Of a stretch of 64,000 bases of DNA, positions 42,001 through 45,000 are shown one piece after another (positions within the stretch are counted from its first letter, which is position 1; each line of letters starts with the position of its first letter). Both the position numbers and the translations under genes were made by a program. The notes below the pieces were generated by a model. It was given only the letters and a program-made list of their open reading frames with translations. It searched no databases and was not told the origin of the DNA. The stretch covers positions 16,639,701-16,703,700 of the forward strand of contig CM037469.1 in the NCBI GenBank assembly GCA_021014325.1. The letters run 5' to 3'. The DNA comes from Plazaster borealis. Taxonomy: Eukaryota > Echinodermata > Asteroidea > Forcipulatida > Labidiasteridae.

Positions 42001-42460
42001 TATGCATTCAATGCAGCCTCTGAGGTCCCAACTATCCATCACATTTAAAGGAAATAATGTTCTATAAACTGTTAAATGGGAACACAGCCTAGAAAATATG
42101 AAAATTTCACTCTTCCAAAACCGTTAGTTTGGGGCCAAGGTCCATCAAATATGAAAGTTAGAAGAAAATCTATTTTTGACCGCGGCCACCCTGTGTTTGA
42201 TACTTACAGTCCCTTACTTTTAAGCTGAGAAAGAGTCGGTTTTTGTTTGTTATCATTACCTTAGATTCGATCAAGAATGTTTCAACATTCCTCAGATCTG
42301 TTGATGATTGGAAATTGTAGATGTATTCTGTGTCCGCCTTGAACCAGATGAAACTGGTTAGCACCGGTTCCATGGTAAATGTTCCAACGCCCAAAAAGAA
42401 GACCAGCCAGATCTTCATCAAGTGGCCATTGGGCAGCTTGCCGTATGACGGTGAAGTCAT
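1..42460 (-). CDS. Large lipid transfer protein (vitellogenin/apolipophorin/apoB-like) fused to a LECT2/M23-like domain; 26 exons, 3' end outside window
   Basis: Secreted lipoprotein-type protein, at least about 1,200 residues within the window. Seen: a signal peptide (MKIWLVFFLGVGTF) in exon 1; an N-terminal barrel with the LLTP hallmark G-x-V-x-x-x-Y-P-x-x-E before KKGMASLLAANLQ (exons 3-4); a helical domain in exons 6-15 with RDPEIQRVAVMVLGALAGN and ACIEALGNAALHRS; about 290 residues of amphipathic helix in exons 18-23; and a LECT2-like M23 fold in exons 24-26 (QGVDLE, APFSGSI, GYVDPSNYL). Family knowledge: LLTPs bind and carry lipid in haemolymph, plasma or yolk, and LECT2 is a secreted zinc-binding M23-fold cytokine. 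Inferred: one transcript, because every intron has GT-AG borders and the codon phases carry through all junctions, with one alternative at exon 1/2. MTP or vitellogenin proper are alternatives for the N-terminal half, but neither is known to me to carry a LECT2 domain. Exons are listed separately. Confidence 0.8.
151..408 (-). CDS. LLTP exon 26: end of LECT2/M23-like domain and onward
   Basis: 86 codons, phase 0 to 0. VIAGTEIGRVG matches the M23 'v-x-x-G-x-x-I/L-G' strand. PPNYIHLSMKK stands where LECT2 has H-V-H-I; the first His is Tyr and the second is kept. GYVDPSNYLDKRP matches the M23 end 'i-D-P-x-x-Y-L'. Donor aag|gtaagg at 150, so the protein continues beyond the window. Confidence 0.8.
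409..836. other. LLTP intron 25
   Basis: AT-rich intron with T-runs near 520-540. Nothing else recognised. Confidence 0.6.
837..989 (-). CDS. LLTP exon 25: LECT2/M23-like core
   Basis: 51 codons, phase 0 to 0. Starts LVAPFSGSIF (LECT2/M23 'A-P-F-x-G-x-I/V' strand), then PGKPNQVVLEARGGSLRN and IRIFIDNITPNHT. The 'N-x-V-x-L-x-x-R-G' and aromatic-strand order follows LECT2. Acceptor ggtttgtag, donor ggat|gtaagt. Confidence 0.8.
1341..1416 (+). repeat. tRNA-derived SINE head
   Basis: Folds as a tRNA-like cloverleaf: GGCTAGA pairs with TCTAGTC, box A-like TAGCTCATCAGTTGGC, box B-like GGGTTCAAGTCCC. A T-rich tail with 'ttcaaccc' follows, as in echinoderm SINEs I recall. The anticodon stem has a mismatch, so a working tRNA is unlikely. 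Confidence 0.6.
1475..1655 (-). CDS. LLTP exon 24: start of LECT2/M23-like domain
   Basis: Encodes a linker, GECASGGFYPTDSAGHYED, then QGVDLEILQGAK. In LECT2 the same order is Cys-x-x-x-G, Y, then H-Q-G-V-D with the His and Asp binding zinc, then a G before the APF motif. Here the His is replaced by Asp (D-Q-G-V-D). 1 base in, phase 0 out. The donor at 1473-1474 (aaag|gttggt) is the only one of three that keeps phase with exon 25. Confidence 0.75.
1881..2047 (-). CDS. LLTP exon 23, amphipathic helices
   Basis: Encodes TLRKRVQVEIESIFEDLM, then PIKPIKDLLAPFFEIYDLVF. It ends with 2 bases that exon 24 completes to Ser. 'R-K-R' is a possible basic processing site just before the last helices (inference). 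Confidence 0.75.
2191..2354 (-). CDS. LLTP exon 22, amphipathic helices
   Basis: Encodes GQRPYWFDLPKVIGDMIEEL, TGHLKNIRRDLNVWVDEV and SADDPIKKLTGGALDS. 2 bases in, phase 0 out; donor tcg|gtaaga. Confidence 0.75.
2454..2524 (-). CDS. LLTP exon 21, 71-nt exon
   Basis: Encodes TAVDAIVEARKEVEKTNFF, a charged amphipathic helix. 1 base in and 1 base out, fitting both neighbours. Confidence 0.7.
2745..2980 (+). repeat. Old SINE-like repeat, same family as 26005-26175
   Basis: Shares 'cccgctgctaaaa', a box B-like 'gggttcaaattc', 'gatattttcacaggactc' and 'acacatcggtgt' with the copy near 26 kb. Lies in an LLTP intron. Confidence 0.5.
3133..3275 (-). CDS. LLTP exon 20, amphipathic helices
   Basis: Encodes AVNEAITVTLPWAADQIM, then DTIGDLLKSPLKAIGDIF. 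Phase 0 in, 2 bases out; donor caa|gtgagt. Confidence 0.75.
3527..3679 (-). CDS. LLTP exon 19, amphipathic helices
   Basis: 51 codons, phase 0 to 0: KMRSVSANAVARLLQFDPDQ, then SIRGVIMVVNKAAQLFSDI. Donor ccag|gtaagt, acceptor attatccag. Confidence 0.75.
4092..4274 (-). CDS. LLTP exon 18, amphipathic helices (copy with intact donor)
   Basis: 61 codons, phase 0 to 0. It contains RISNLVKIYDLIIQRV, NIVRAVDIVVGLFNG and KLFDNFVEELENI, with hydrophobic residues spaced as in long amphipathic helices. Donor gta|gtaagt at 4091. Most of this exon is repeated exactly 318 bp to the right, where the donor is missing. Confidence 0.75.
4108..4744. repeat. Exact 318-bp tandem duplication covering LLTP exon 18
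   Basis: Two adjacent copies (about 4108-4425 and 4426-4744) with no difference found by eye. Each holds most of exon 18, its acceptor and about 150 bp of intron. Confidence 0.9.
4426..4592 (-). pseudogene. Second copy of LLTP exon 18 without splice donor
   Basis: Identical by eye to 4108-4274, including the acceptor (cccatcag). The repeat junction removes the last codons and the donor. Reading on gives 'ENIFFKTLMKNPLR' then stop. Because it comes first in the transcript, it should be skipped or would truncate the protein. Confidence 0.8.
5079..5252 (-). pseudogene. Decayed duplicate of the 3' half of LLTP exon 17
   Basis: 'attcaaattgtactcaatg' and flanking sequence match exon 17 and its downstream intron, with many changes. 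The donor region is mutated (gctaattgggctgtag). Confidence 0.65.
5368..5513 (-). CDS. LLTP exon 17, beta strands
   Basis: Encodes GHLRVDIFDEAYATVIVGLV, then EKLDIARARFCFNGHIEYNL, alternating hydrophobic strands that continue exon 16. 2 bases in, phase 0 out; acceptor atttctccag, donor ttcag|gttagc. A decayed copy lies at 5079-5252. Confidence 0.75.
5609..5636. repeat. (TAA)n microsatellite
   Basis: About nine TAA units. Confidence 0.9.
6388..6590 (-). CDS. LLTP exon 16, beta-rich linker
   Basis: Encodes a Ser-rich start (MDSNSSDLISTEGASS), a basic patch (SRRRVRRGF) that could be a furin-type cleavage site, then GSPKVGAEFGITIRNELN, probable beta strands. 1 base in, 1 base out. The preceding intron is about 6.3 kb. 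Cleavage is inference only. Confidence 0.75.
6870..7130. repeat. Minisatellite, about 60-bp unit
   Basis: About five units, each with 'ggtttgagcaacaagggata', then 'tatcccct' and 'tcttttcggct'. Lies in LLTP intron 15. Confidence 0.8.
7302..7520. repeat. Tandem array of a palindromic unit
   Basis: Four units of about 50-60 bp, each with the hairpin GGTTTCGGC-TATCC-GCCGAAACC, then 'acctttgttttcgtcgagat'. The arm sequence is kept in all four while the poly-T/poly-G spacer varies. Confidence 0.8.
7540..11420. repeat. Cluster of dispersed repeat copies in LLTP intron 15
   Basis: 8060-9050 and 10535-11410 are close direct copies ('ttcattggtaaccaccagtg' to 'tcgccttgataaagccgaaa'). A second unit ('catagcattaaccagtgaaa' to 'cacacagccatgtatagaga') occurs at 7555, 9085 and 10165. 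Short open frames here show no recognisable protein. Confidence 0.7.
11478..11790. repeat. Short tandem/dispersed repeats of ttcgccggttcgtgaaaacgc type
   Basis: About six imperfect copies, also once near 7130. They probably derive from one MITE end. Confidence 0.6.
11791..12912. other. LLTP intron 15, remainder
   Basis: AT-rich. 'attacaagtctctaa' at about 12340 and its inverse at about 12630 suggest an old foldback element. No exon recognised. Confidence 0.4.
12913..13046 (-). CDS. LLTP exon 15, end of helical domain
   Basis: Encodes AAGILLNSALDEDEDEHVRY and then EASLLYKDHPNSVYKH. 'H-V-R-Y-E-A' matches the LLTP pattern for the last superhelix repeats (E-V-R-I-A-A-Y). Phase 0 in, 2 bases out; donor agaa ga|gtaagt. 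Confidence 0.85.
13191..13402 (-). CDS. LLTP exon 14, helical domain core
   Basis: Encodes TLSEDERDEFHHNTVA, CIEALGNAALHRSFPHI and LLKRAGLHSMRDYHHDK. 'I-x-A-L-G-N-A-x-x' is the most family-like segment of the gene. The acceptor at 13403-13404 is chosen for phase; an acceptor at 13429-13430 gives a longer exon but the wrong phase. Confidence 0.85.
13534..13671 (-). CDS. LLTP exon 13, helical domain core
   Basis: Encodes RDPEIQRVAVMVLGALAGN, then LWTAGYKFQAEAIVVKIED. 'L-G-A/S-L-x-x' after a helix is a typical Vitellogenin_N signature. 2 bases in, 1 base out. Confidence 0.85.
13840..13891 (-). CDS. LLTP exon 12, 52-nt exon
   Basis: Encodes HYLETLEDIVFNPQRFP. Phase 0 in, 1 base out; donor ccag|gtgagc. 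Joined to exon 11, this reads as the LLTP 'T-x-x-x-L-x-x-L' start of a helix pair. Confidence 0.75.
14162..14336 (-). CDS. LLTP exon 11, helical domain
   Basis: Encodes RLNMLDAVSALETD, SLLADLILLSPKPNKGL and ERLLIASAGFTRAT. Alternating amphipathic helices of this type correspond to the LLTP superhelix. 1 base in, phase 0 out; donor aaag|gtatag, acceptor ctcttacag. Confidence 0.85.
14337..16330. other. LLTP intron 10, left part
   Basis: No exon or clear repeat recognised. Short open frames without family features. Confidence 0.5.
16330..16640. repeat. AT-rich array of aattcgttataacgaatt motifs
   Basis: Repeated near-palindromic 'taattcgttataacgaatta' variants, able to form many small hairpins. 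Confidence 0.75.
16780..17385. repeat. Minisatellite, about 52-56-bp unit (left part)
   Basis: About eleven imperfect units containing 'gagacctgttccttgatatg', then 'ggttagttcgctttacgta'. Continues at 21613 in the same direction. Confidence 0.85.
18565..19200 (-). pseudogene. Penelope-like element fragment (RT thumb/linker), frameshifted
   Basis: RGCSFSEINKTTTKVSHKDR, then SKTYNPYINQSDLNKSIKQH, matches the 'R-G-Y ... R-x-x-L ... T-Y-N/S-P ... I-K-x-H-W' linker of Penelope-like reverse transcriptases. A frameshift near 18735 puts the hallmark NIREKLIRAKL in the next frame. No GIY-YIG endonuclease domain is visible after it. Confidence 0.65.
19207..19618 (+). repeat. tRNA-derived SINE (class II tRNA head, Leu-like)
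   Basis: Starts GTCGTGGCCGAGCGGATAAG, with box B GGGTTCGAATCCC and a long variable arm, then a tRNA-unrelated body and a (ATT)n tail. It is absent from foldback element 2, where flanking sequence joins directly ('gatagggcag'), so it was inserted after that element spread. The same family lies reversed at 58960. Confidence 0.85.
19618..19885 (-). pseudogene. Penelope-like element fragment (N-terminal region)
   Basis: NIFQRRMRIAFLMQNKP, then a P-F-K-P-P-S-K-W-R-P motif, resembles the segment before the reverse-transcriptase fingers in Penelope-like elements (family memory). The RT core that should follow is absent. Confidence 0.5.
20035..20622 (-). CDS. Open frame in foldback element 1, function unknown
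   Basis: 195 codons. Basic, Ser/Pro-rich start (KSFKRRPKSSPQPS), then a mixed helical region. It begins in the inverted arm and lies upstream of Penelope-like fragments on the same strand, so it may be the 5' coding part of that element. No domain recognised. Confidence 0.4.
   Translation of the reverse strand: MCQENYYFGGDREDICSDPLCYTKLSKSFKRRPKSSPQPSCSSTQDQPSSPASSIISDFTCGQLPLIDQLEDSLITSFDIREEFQSETPAPRIKLAEKYFNHVKLLAEPVNILTAATSHITHQVTTFGQAIASNKLPAYFRNTAGPPHPHKGLTSQPSFTENWNRLTSKASLLLVQHTLVEYKFQAEELETEQPL
21613..22040. repeat. Minisatellite, about 52-56-bp unit (right part)
   Basis: About eight units of the same 'gagacctgttccttgatatg' repeat as 16780-17385, split from it by foldback element 1. 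Confidence 0.85.
22041..22585. other. LLTP intron 10, part
   Basis: T-run and G-run near 22347-22372, short CA-rich stretch at 22418-22440. No gene features. Confidence 0.5.
22586..23005. repeat. (CA)n-flanked minisatellite-like repeats
   Basis: Several (CA)6-7 runs separated by variants of 'ccttgtggggtccaaaacac' and 'cccctatggagacc'. Open frames here are low-complexity artefacts. Confidence 0.75.
23165..23279 (-). CDS. LLTP exon 10, helical domain
   Basis: Encodes SNERSHCFQDLVHTL, then FNIDGRQLAEIVKLLYQL. I chose the acceptor at 23280-23281 over a nearer AG at 23251-23252 because only it keeps phase with exon 9. Ends with 2 bases that exon 11 completes to Arg after an intron of about 8.8 kb. 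Confidence 0.75.
23597..23690 (-). CDS. LLTP exon 9, helical domain
   Basis: Encodes LPDRQHLIDDITTLTDMV and then GNLTCMRNAPME. Phase 0 in, 1 base out. Donor gaag|gtatgg. Confidence 0.75.
24093..24214 (-). CDS. LLTP exon 8, helical domain
   Basis: Encodes FPEMQTISDGQLTFVREIY, then SLSLAPPTDRDLVTD. 2 bases in, phase 0 out; acceptor tttttttcag, donor aag|gtaaat. Confidence 0.75.
24392..24435 (-). CDS. LLTP exon 7, 44-nt micro-exon
   Basis: Encodes FQDQFQENTNKEGF with one base on each side. The acceptor ttttcag and donor tttg|gtaaat are good, and the phases fit exons 6 and 8. Confidence 0.65.
24600..24780. repeat. Old hairpin MITE (GGGCCAAATTTCATA ends)
   Basis: Inverted ends 'gggccaaatttcata' and 'caaaattgggccc'. 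Same family as 35858-36030 and 61617-61865. Confidence 0.6.
24925..25010 (-). CDS. LLTP exon 6: start of helical domain
   Basis: Encodes HPGMKLPTLVKILDHF and then EAPREST. It begins in phase 0 and ends with 2 bases, which exon 7 completes to Glu. Donor aagga|gtaagt. The first helices after the barrel are expected here. Confidence 0.75.
25365..25532 (-). CDS. LLTP exon 5: barrel, Cys-containing
   Basis: 56 codons, phase 0 to 0. It contains QPEWSYDCNETGHEG and DGIIVFTKTRKTHP, which occupies the place of the LLTP 'G-x-C-x-T-x-Y ... V-x-K-T-R' segment. Another frame is also open across it but does not match the neighbouring phases. Confidence 0.75.
25673..25811 (-). CDS. LLTP exon 4: barrel hallmark
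   Basis: Encodes FSFEISENGTVGHVFYPRG, a stretch with ESEHV, then KKGMASLLAANLQ. This corresponds to the conserved LLTP segment (a strand with G-x-V, then Y-P-x-x-E, then N-x-K-R-G-I) that opens the lipid-transfer barrel in apoB and apolipophorins. It starts with 1 base, ends in phase 0, donor ACG|gtgggc, acceptor after a poly-T tract. Confidence 0.85.
25930..26510. repeat. Composite repeats including SINE-like copy
   Basis: 26005-26175 matches the 2745 SINE-like copy (box B-like 'gtgttcgaatcccac'). It is embedded in a MITE whose pieces ('gtatacgtttggtaa', 'agatattgccgaaaatc', 'cttcgaagtgaaa') match 58035-58435. Confidence 0.6.
26511..27926. other. LLTP intron 3, part
   Basis: No exon recognised. 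'ggctcgcaggg' near 27800 and its inverse near 27345 suggest an old foldback repeat. Confidence 0.4.
27927..30237. mobile_element. Foldback element 2, shorter copy of element 1
   Basis: Same ends (TAGTAGGGTCATATCTTTGG and inverse), flanked by 'ttt' on both sides. Three palindromic subrepeats per arm rather than four. The core retains only a Penelope-like fragment; the 20035-20622 frame and the SINE are absent. Confidence 0.8.
29080..29514 (-). pseudogene. Penelope-like fragment in foldback element 2
   Basis: RGYSFSEINKTTTKVSHKDR and then RTTYNPYINQNDLNKSIKQH closely match the element 1 fragment. A short deletion truncates it after K-Q-H-W-L, and the downstream FIAYRDK region is out of frame. 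Confidence 0.65.
30480..30960. repeat. Tandem copies of an about 80-bp unit
   Basis: 'ggatgtgaaagtatacgtgg' to 'cgctgtacaatgcaa' occurs at about 30783 and 30851, with a more diverged copy at about 30490. Confidence 0.7.
30965..31300. repeat. AAAGGCACT-type echinoderm repeat
   Basis: From 'aaaggcacttaacatgtttgg' to 'aattaccaaatgtggccagtgccttt', an inverted-ended element. Related copies at 40800-41175 and fragments at 51960-52055 and 52855-52930. Confidence 0.65.
31805..31838 (-). CDS. LLTP exon 3, 34-nt micro-exon
   Basis: A 34-nt exon with a strong acceptor (pyrimidine tract ending ttcttgttag) and a strong donor (gatg|gtaagt). It encodes LLNEEHDYEG and a split Trp completed by exon 4. The phases (2 bases in, 2 bases out) fit both neighbours exactly. 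Acidic plus 'DYEGW' directly before the barrel strand of exon 4 is the expected LLTP order. Confidence 0.65.
31839..32435. other. LLTP intron 2, part
   Basis: AT-rich. Nothing recognised. Confidence 0.5.
32436..34110. mobile_element. Foldback element 3, arms about 0.8 kb
   Basis: Ends GGGTCATTCCGTGTCAATTC and its inverse (GAATTGACATGGAATGACCC), both flanked by 'ctta'. The arms pair through to a centre near 33280-33310. Short frames on both strands mirror each other because of the palindrome; no protein domain seen. Confidence 0.8.
34309..35490. repeat. 592-bp tandem duplication
   Basis: Copies 34309-34900 and 34901-35490, both starting 'cagtttaaa-gccgggactcgagttcg' and ending near 'gaaataaatctgcccc', with scattered differences. 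Confidence 0.85.
35858..36030. repeat. Hairpin MITE (GGGCCAATTTCATA ends)
   Basis: Left end 'agggccaatttcataattta', right end 'ctattaaattttgccc', internal 'ctgcttaagca' inverted. Confidence 0.65.
36830..37460. repeat. GC-rich repeat block
   Basis: Contains 'gcgccatcttggatttgaag' and repeated 'gattggttgtttc / gattggctgtttccc' motifs. The long open frames on both strands reflect high GC and repeats, not a recognised protein. Confidence 0.5.
37552..37815. repeat. Hairpin element
   Basis: 'ccaatccttcaccgatcgtg' then 'agctcttggtggcagcag' pairs with 'ctgctgccaccaagagttc' and 'gatcggtgaaggattgg'. The loop holds 'ggtggtactgcggtggtac' and its inverse. Confidence 0.8.
38690..40060. repeat. Dispersed direct repeats with gatgacgtcat motifs
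   Basis: 'agatatgatttttctaaata' to 'gacgtcatcatc' near 38750-38815 is echoed near 39850-39930. Several CRE-like TGACGTCA cores. Exon 2 of the LLTP gene lies between. Confidence 0.5.
39141..39216 (-). CDS. LLTP exon 2 (barrel strand)
   Basis: Encodes THITLIDVTMPAKGVLG and then PLSLPFRH, in an island of higher GC. The donor ACG|gtgatt leaves one base, which fits exon 3. The acceptor is uncertain. Using the AG at 39217-39218 gives phase 0, matching exon 1; an alternative at 39251-39252 would add about 11 residues but breaks phase. A further short exon between exons 1 and 2 cannot be excluded. Confidence 0.55.
40117..42162. mobile_element. Foldback element 4, about 2 kb, next to LLTP exon 1
   Basis: Left arm 'tttgatagaccttggtccca', right arm 'ggggccaaggtccatcaaat'. 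Pairing continues through 'aatgcattcaatgcagcctc' and 'ggtgggttataccatt'. The interior holds an AAAGGCACT-type repeat at 40800-41175. It ends about 100 bp from exon 1. Confidence 0.75.
41196..41232. repeat. (TTTA)n microsatellite
   Basis: Repeated ttta/tatt units, followed by a G-rich tract. Confidence 0.85.
42260..42460 (-). CDS. LLTP exon 1: signal peptide and start of N-terminal barrel
   Basis: The exon runs to an acceptor at 42489-42490, so an upstream noncoding exon is expected. Two in-frame starts exist: 42460 (MTSPSYGKLPNGH...) and 42418 (MKIWLVFFLGVGTF). The second gives a canonical signal peptide (Lys then a hydrophobic core), and the first places 14 residues before it. WFKADTEYIYNFQ follows, matching the early LLTP pattern of aromatic and 'Y-x-Y' residues. 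The donor AAG|gtaatg (plus position 42259) leaves phase 0. A second donor, gact|gtaagt at 42207, would add residues ending LFLSLKVRD but does not match the phase of exon 2. Confidence 0.75.
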
Positions 42461-42599
42461 ACTGCTGACTACTCGGCCAGCACTTGGCCTGATGTAAATG
42501 ATAGGTTGAATAAATGTTATTTTACGATCTGCAAGAGAGAGAAACAACACAGGGATGTGATACATGGAAAAATAAAGTTTGGTTCTCTTCGGAGGAATG

Positions 42600-43680
42600 A
42601 TATTTCATGGAGCATAATGCATGCTTAAACTTCCATTTCCCCAAAATCTAAGTTTAGGGACCAAGGAGCATGATGAATAACATTTTACAATATATATAAT
42701 AACGTGTAATACACGGAGCTCCATGGTCTGACTCATCCTTGGAACACCACCCCATTTAATTCATCCAAATAGACAACAATGGCACTGCTTACAGTCTTTG
42801 TACAAGTTACGGAAGAAGCCATCTTGAAACCATATGGGGTTTTTTACCCAGAAGTGGCTATTGACCCCAAGGTCAAGTCACTGCTGTAACTTGGAATTTT
42901 GTTGATTACAAACATTTTTGTTTTTAACAATATTAGCATGTTCATTTATTTTAGGGTTAAAAATAACCCCTTTCAAATGGTCTGAATTATCAGATAAGAA
43001 CATTTGAACAAATTCCAACCTGTCAAACCATTTGGCGAAGACATAGATTGCAGCCAGGTGTGGCTATTAGCCCCAGGCTAAGAAAAAAGTTTTGACCCCT
43101 GCGGGAATTCTTATGGGGATGGGGGGGTAATTGCTGGGGAAAACAATAATCAAGGGATCAGCCCAGAGTAATTTTAATATTTTGGGCTATTTGGTTAATT
43201 CTAAAGAGGGAATGTGGTATGTAATGAATTTGTTATATTGTTATTATTATCATTATCTAATTTTTTTGCAGAATAAATTTGTTTACAAACAGACTGTTAA
43301 TAATTGCTTCAAGGAGGGTCATTGACACCCTCGAAATCTATGCAAATGCTTACACAATCGCATAGCTTCCAACAGTACGATTGGGGGTGAGGTGGTCTCA
43401 ATCCCTTTCAAATTCCTTTCAAATAGTAAAATGATAGATTTCAACCAGAAGTAGTTATTAGCCCATGGCTAAGAGATTTATGTACACTTCCTAAAAGAAA
43501 CGGTAATTATCTTCTTAGTTCAATCCTCAGGAGTCAGTAGTTGTTTTGGGGGGAATAAAAATTAAAATAGGCCATATAATAATAAAATAATTTACTATTT
43601 TGTATAAGATAATCTGGCGTGAGTGTACAAACACTGCGTGTAAATGGAAAAATGGTTTTAAAAACATCAACATTATTACA
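42600..43680. other. Intergenic / 5' intron of LLTP gene
   Basis: No exon or clear repeat recognised. 'tagccccaggctaag' and 'tagcccatggctaag' occur near 43070 and 43460 as an old repeat. Confidence 0.4.
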
Positions 43681-43797
43681 TTAAAGCGTATAAAATGTAA
43701 ACCGAAGGGGGGGCACCCGGGGGACACAAACATCAAAAAAATAATTTGGGGGGCACGTGCCCCCTGCCCCCGTGCCCCCTTTAGTTACGCCACTGGT
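43680..43797. repeat. G/C-rich terminal repeat of a MITE
   Basis: 'ggggggcacgtgccccctgc' then 'tttagttacgccactg', whose end resembles CAGTGGCGTAACTA-type transposon termini. Related ends at 53608-53690 and 54660-54727. Confidence 0.6.
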
Positions 43798-44289
43798 GAT
43801 TCATACATGAATCGTTTCTAATATTTATGAGGGTTGGCGTCCGTTCGCAATTGCTATAGCCAGCAGTACTGATAGCCAGATATGCGATTGGTACCCGCTA
43901 TCACCTCTCTAAACATGGATGGAATTGGCATTTGTGTGAAAATACCGGGTTTTTGTAATTTTGTGTTTTTGTTTTCTCAGCAAGCAGTCACTTCATTCGG
44001 CTGAAATTTTCAAATGTGACTTTAATTGTATCTTTCTTTATATATTTGCCTATATAAATAAGCATTACGCTGAAAAAAAGTAAAAGTATATGACCCCACA
44101 TTGTAAGCGCGCAGAATAAAAAGTAAGACAAATGTATTGCAACAACTCGGTATTGAACTTAATAAATATAACCAAACACAAATAAACAATAATATTTGAA
44201 AAATACCATTAAGTTTTTTTAGGACGTGGTGTATCTTAGGGTGAGGGAGGAAAGGTCCTGCATCAGTCCGCCACTCTTTATTTCACTTG

Positions 44290-45000
44290 TTATTATATTT
44301 CCAAACCAAGGATGCCTCATTAATGAACTTAAAACGTTGGAAACCTGCAAACAAGGGTGTCGCTAAACATGGATGGAATTGACTTTAAGAAAACCGGGGT
44401 TGACCCTTAGGGGCCATTCAGAATAGTCAATGTTAAACAAAATCGATCTTTTTTTCGAAATTGTGGGTGGGTGGGTCAAAATAAATAACTGAACATCGAA
44501 ATTCAGTAAAACAAACAAAAAAACATGAATAGAAGAGAAATCTCGACCTACTTGAAACGGCACAAATGCCATCGGAAGTAGAATCCCCTGTTCGACCTAT
44601 TTTTCCTCTTCTGTTTCAAGTACAAAGTTTGGAGAGCATACTAAGATTACCAGTTTTGTTTCGGGCATTACTTTGTTCTCCAGTGTTTAGGATATATAAT
44701 ATAGAAAAATCCATCAGCATTTAAAAATCAAAAATTGGAGTGGGTGGGTGGGTAAAAACAATTTCGAAAAAAAATAGAATTTGTTTAACACTGACTATTA
44801 TGAATGGCCCCTTACTCTTCCACGATAATCGTTCTGGGTTCTTTTAGGGTTACTGCCAATCCTGGAACAGGGGACCCACGGCTTAATGTTCAATCCAAAG
44901 GACAAAGACATTATGGTAAAGTAAGGGCTTTGCATCAGTCCAAACACACGGCATACCCATTTTAATAAACGAAAGACATTTAGGGGCACAGTTTCATGAC
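44290..45000 (-). repeat. Reverse SINE body fragment split by a MITE
   Basis: 44290-44409 and 44812-45000 are parts of the same reverse-oriented SINE body seen at 58960-59326 ('actcttccacgataa-cgttctgggttctttta'). Confidence 0.65.
44410..44811. mobile_element. MITE with about 32-bp inverted ends and TTA target duplication
   Basis: Ends GGGGCCATTCAGAATAGTCA and its inverse TGACTATTATGAATGGCCCC. TTA lies directly on both sides. A 3-bp TTA/TWA duplication is usual for PIF/Harbinger-type elements. Confidence 0.75.

Noticed and set aside
42208..42259. Longer exon 1 ending ...LFLSLKVRD
   Set aside because: It looks LLTP-like and has a good gtaagt donor, but no acceptor of exon 2 fits its phase. 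Kept as an alternative only.
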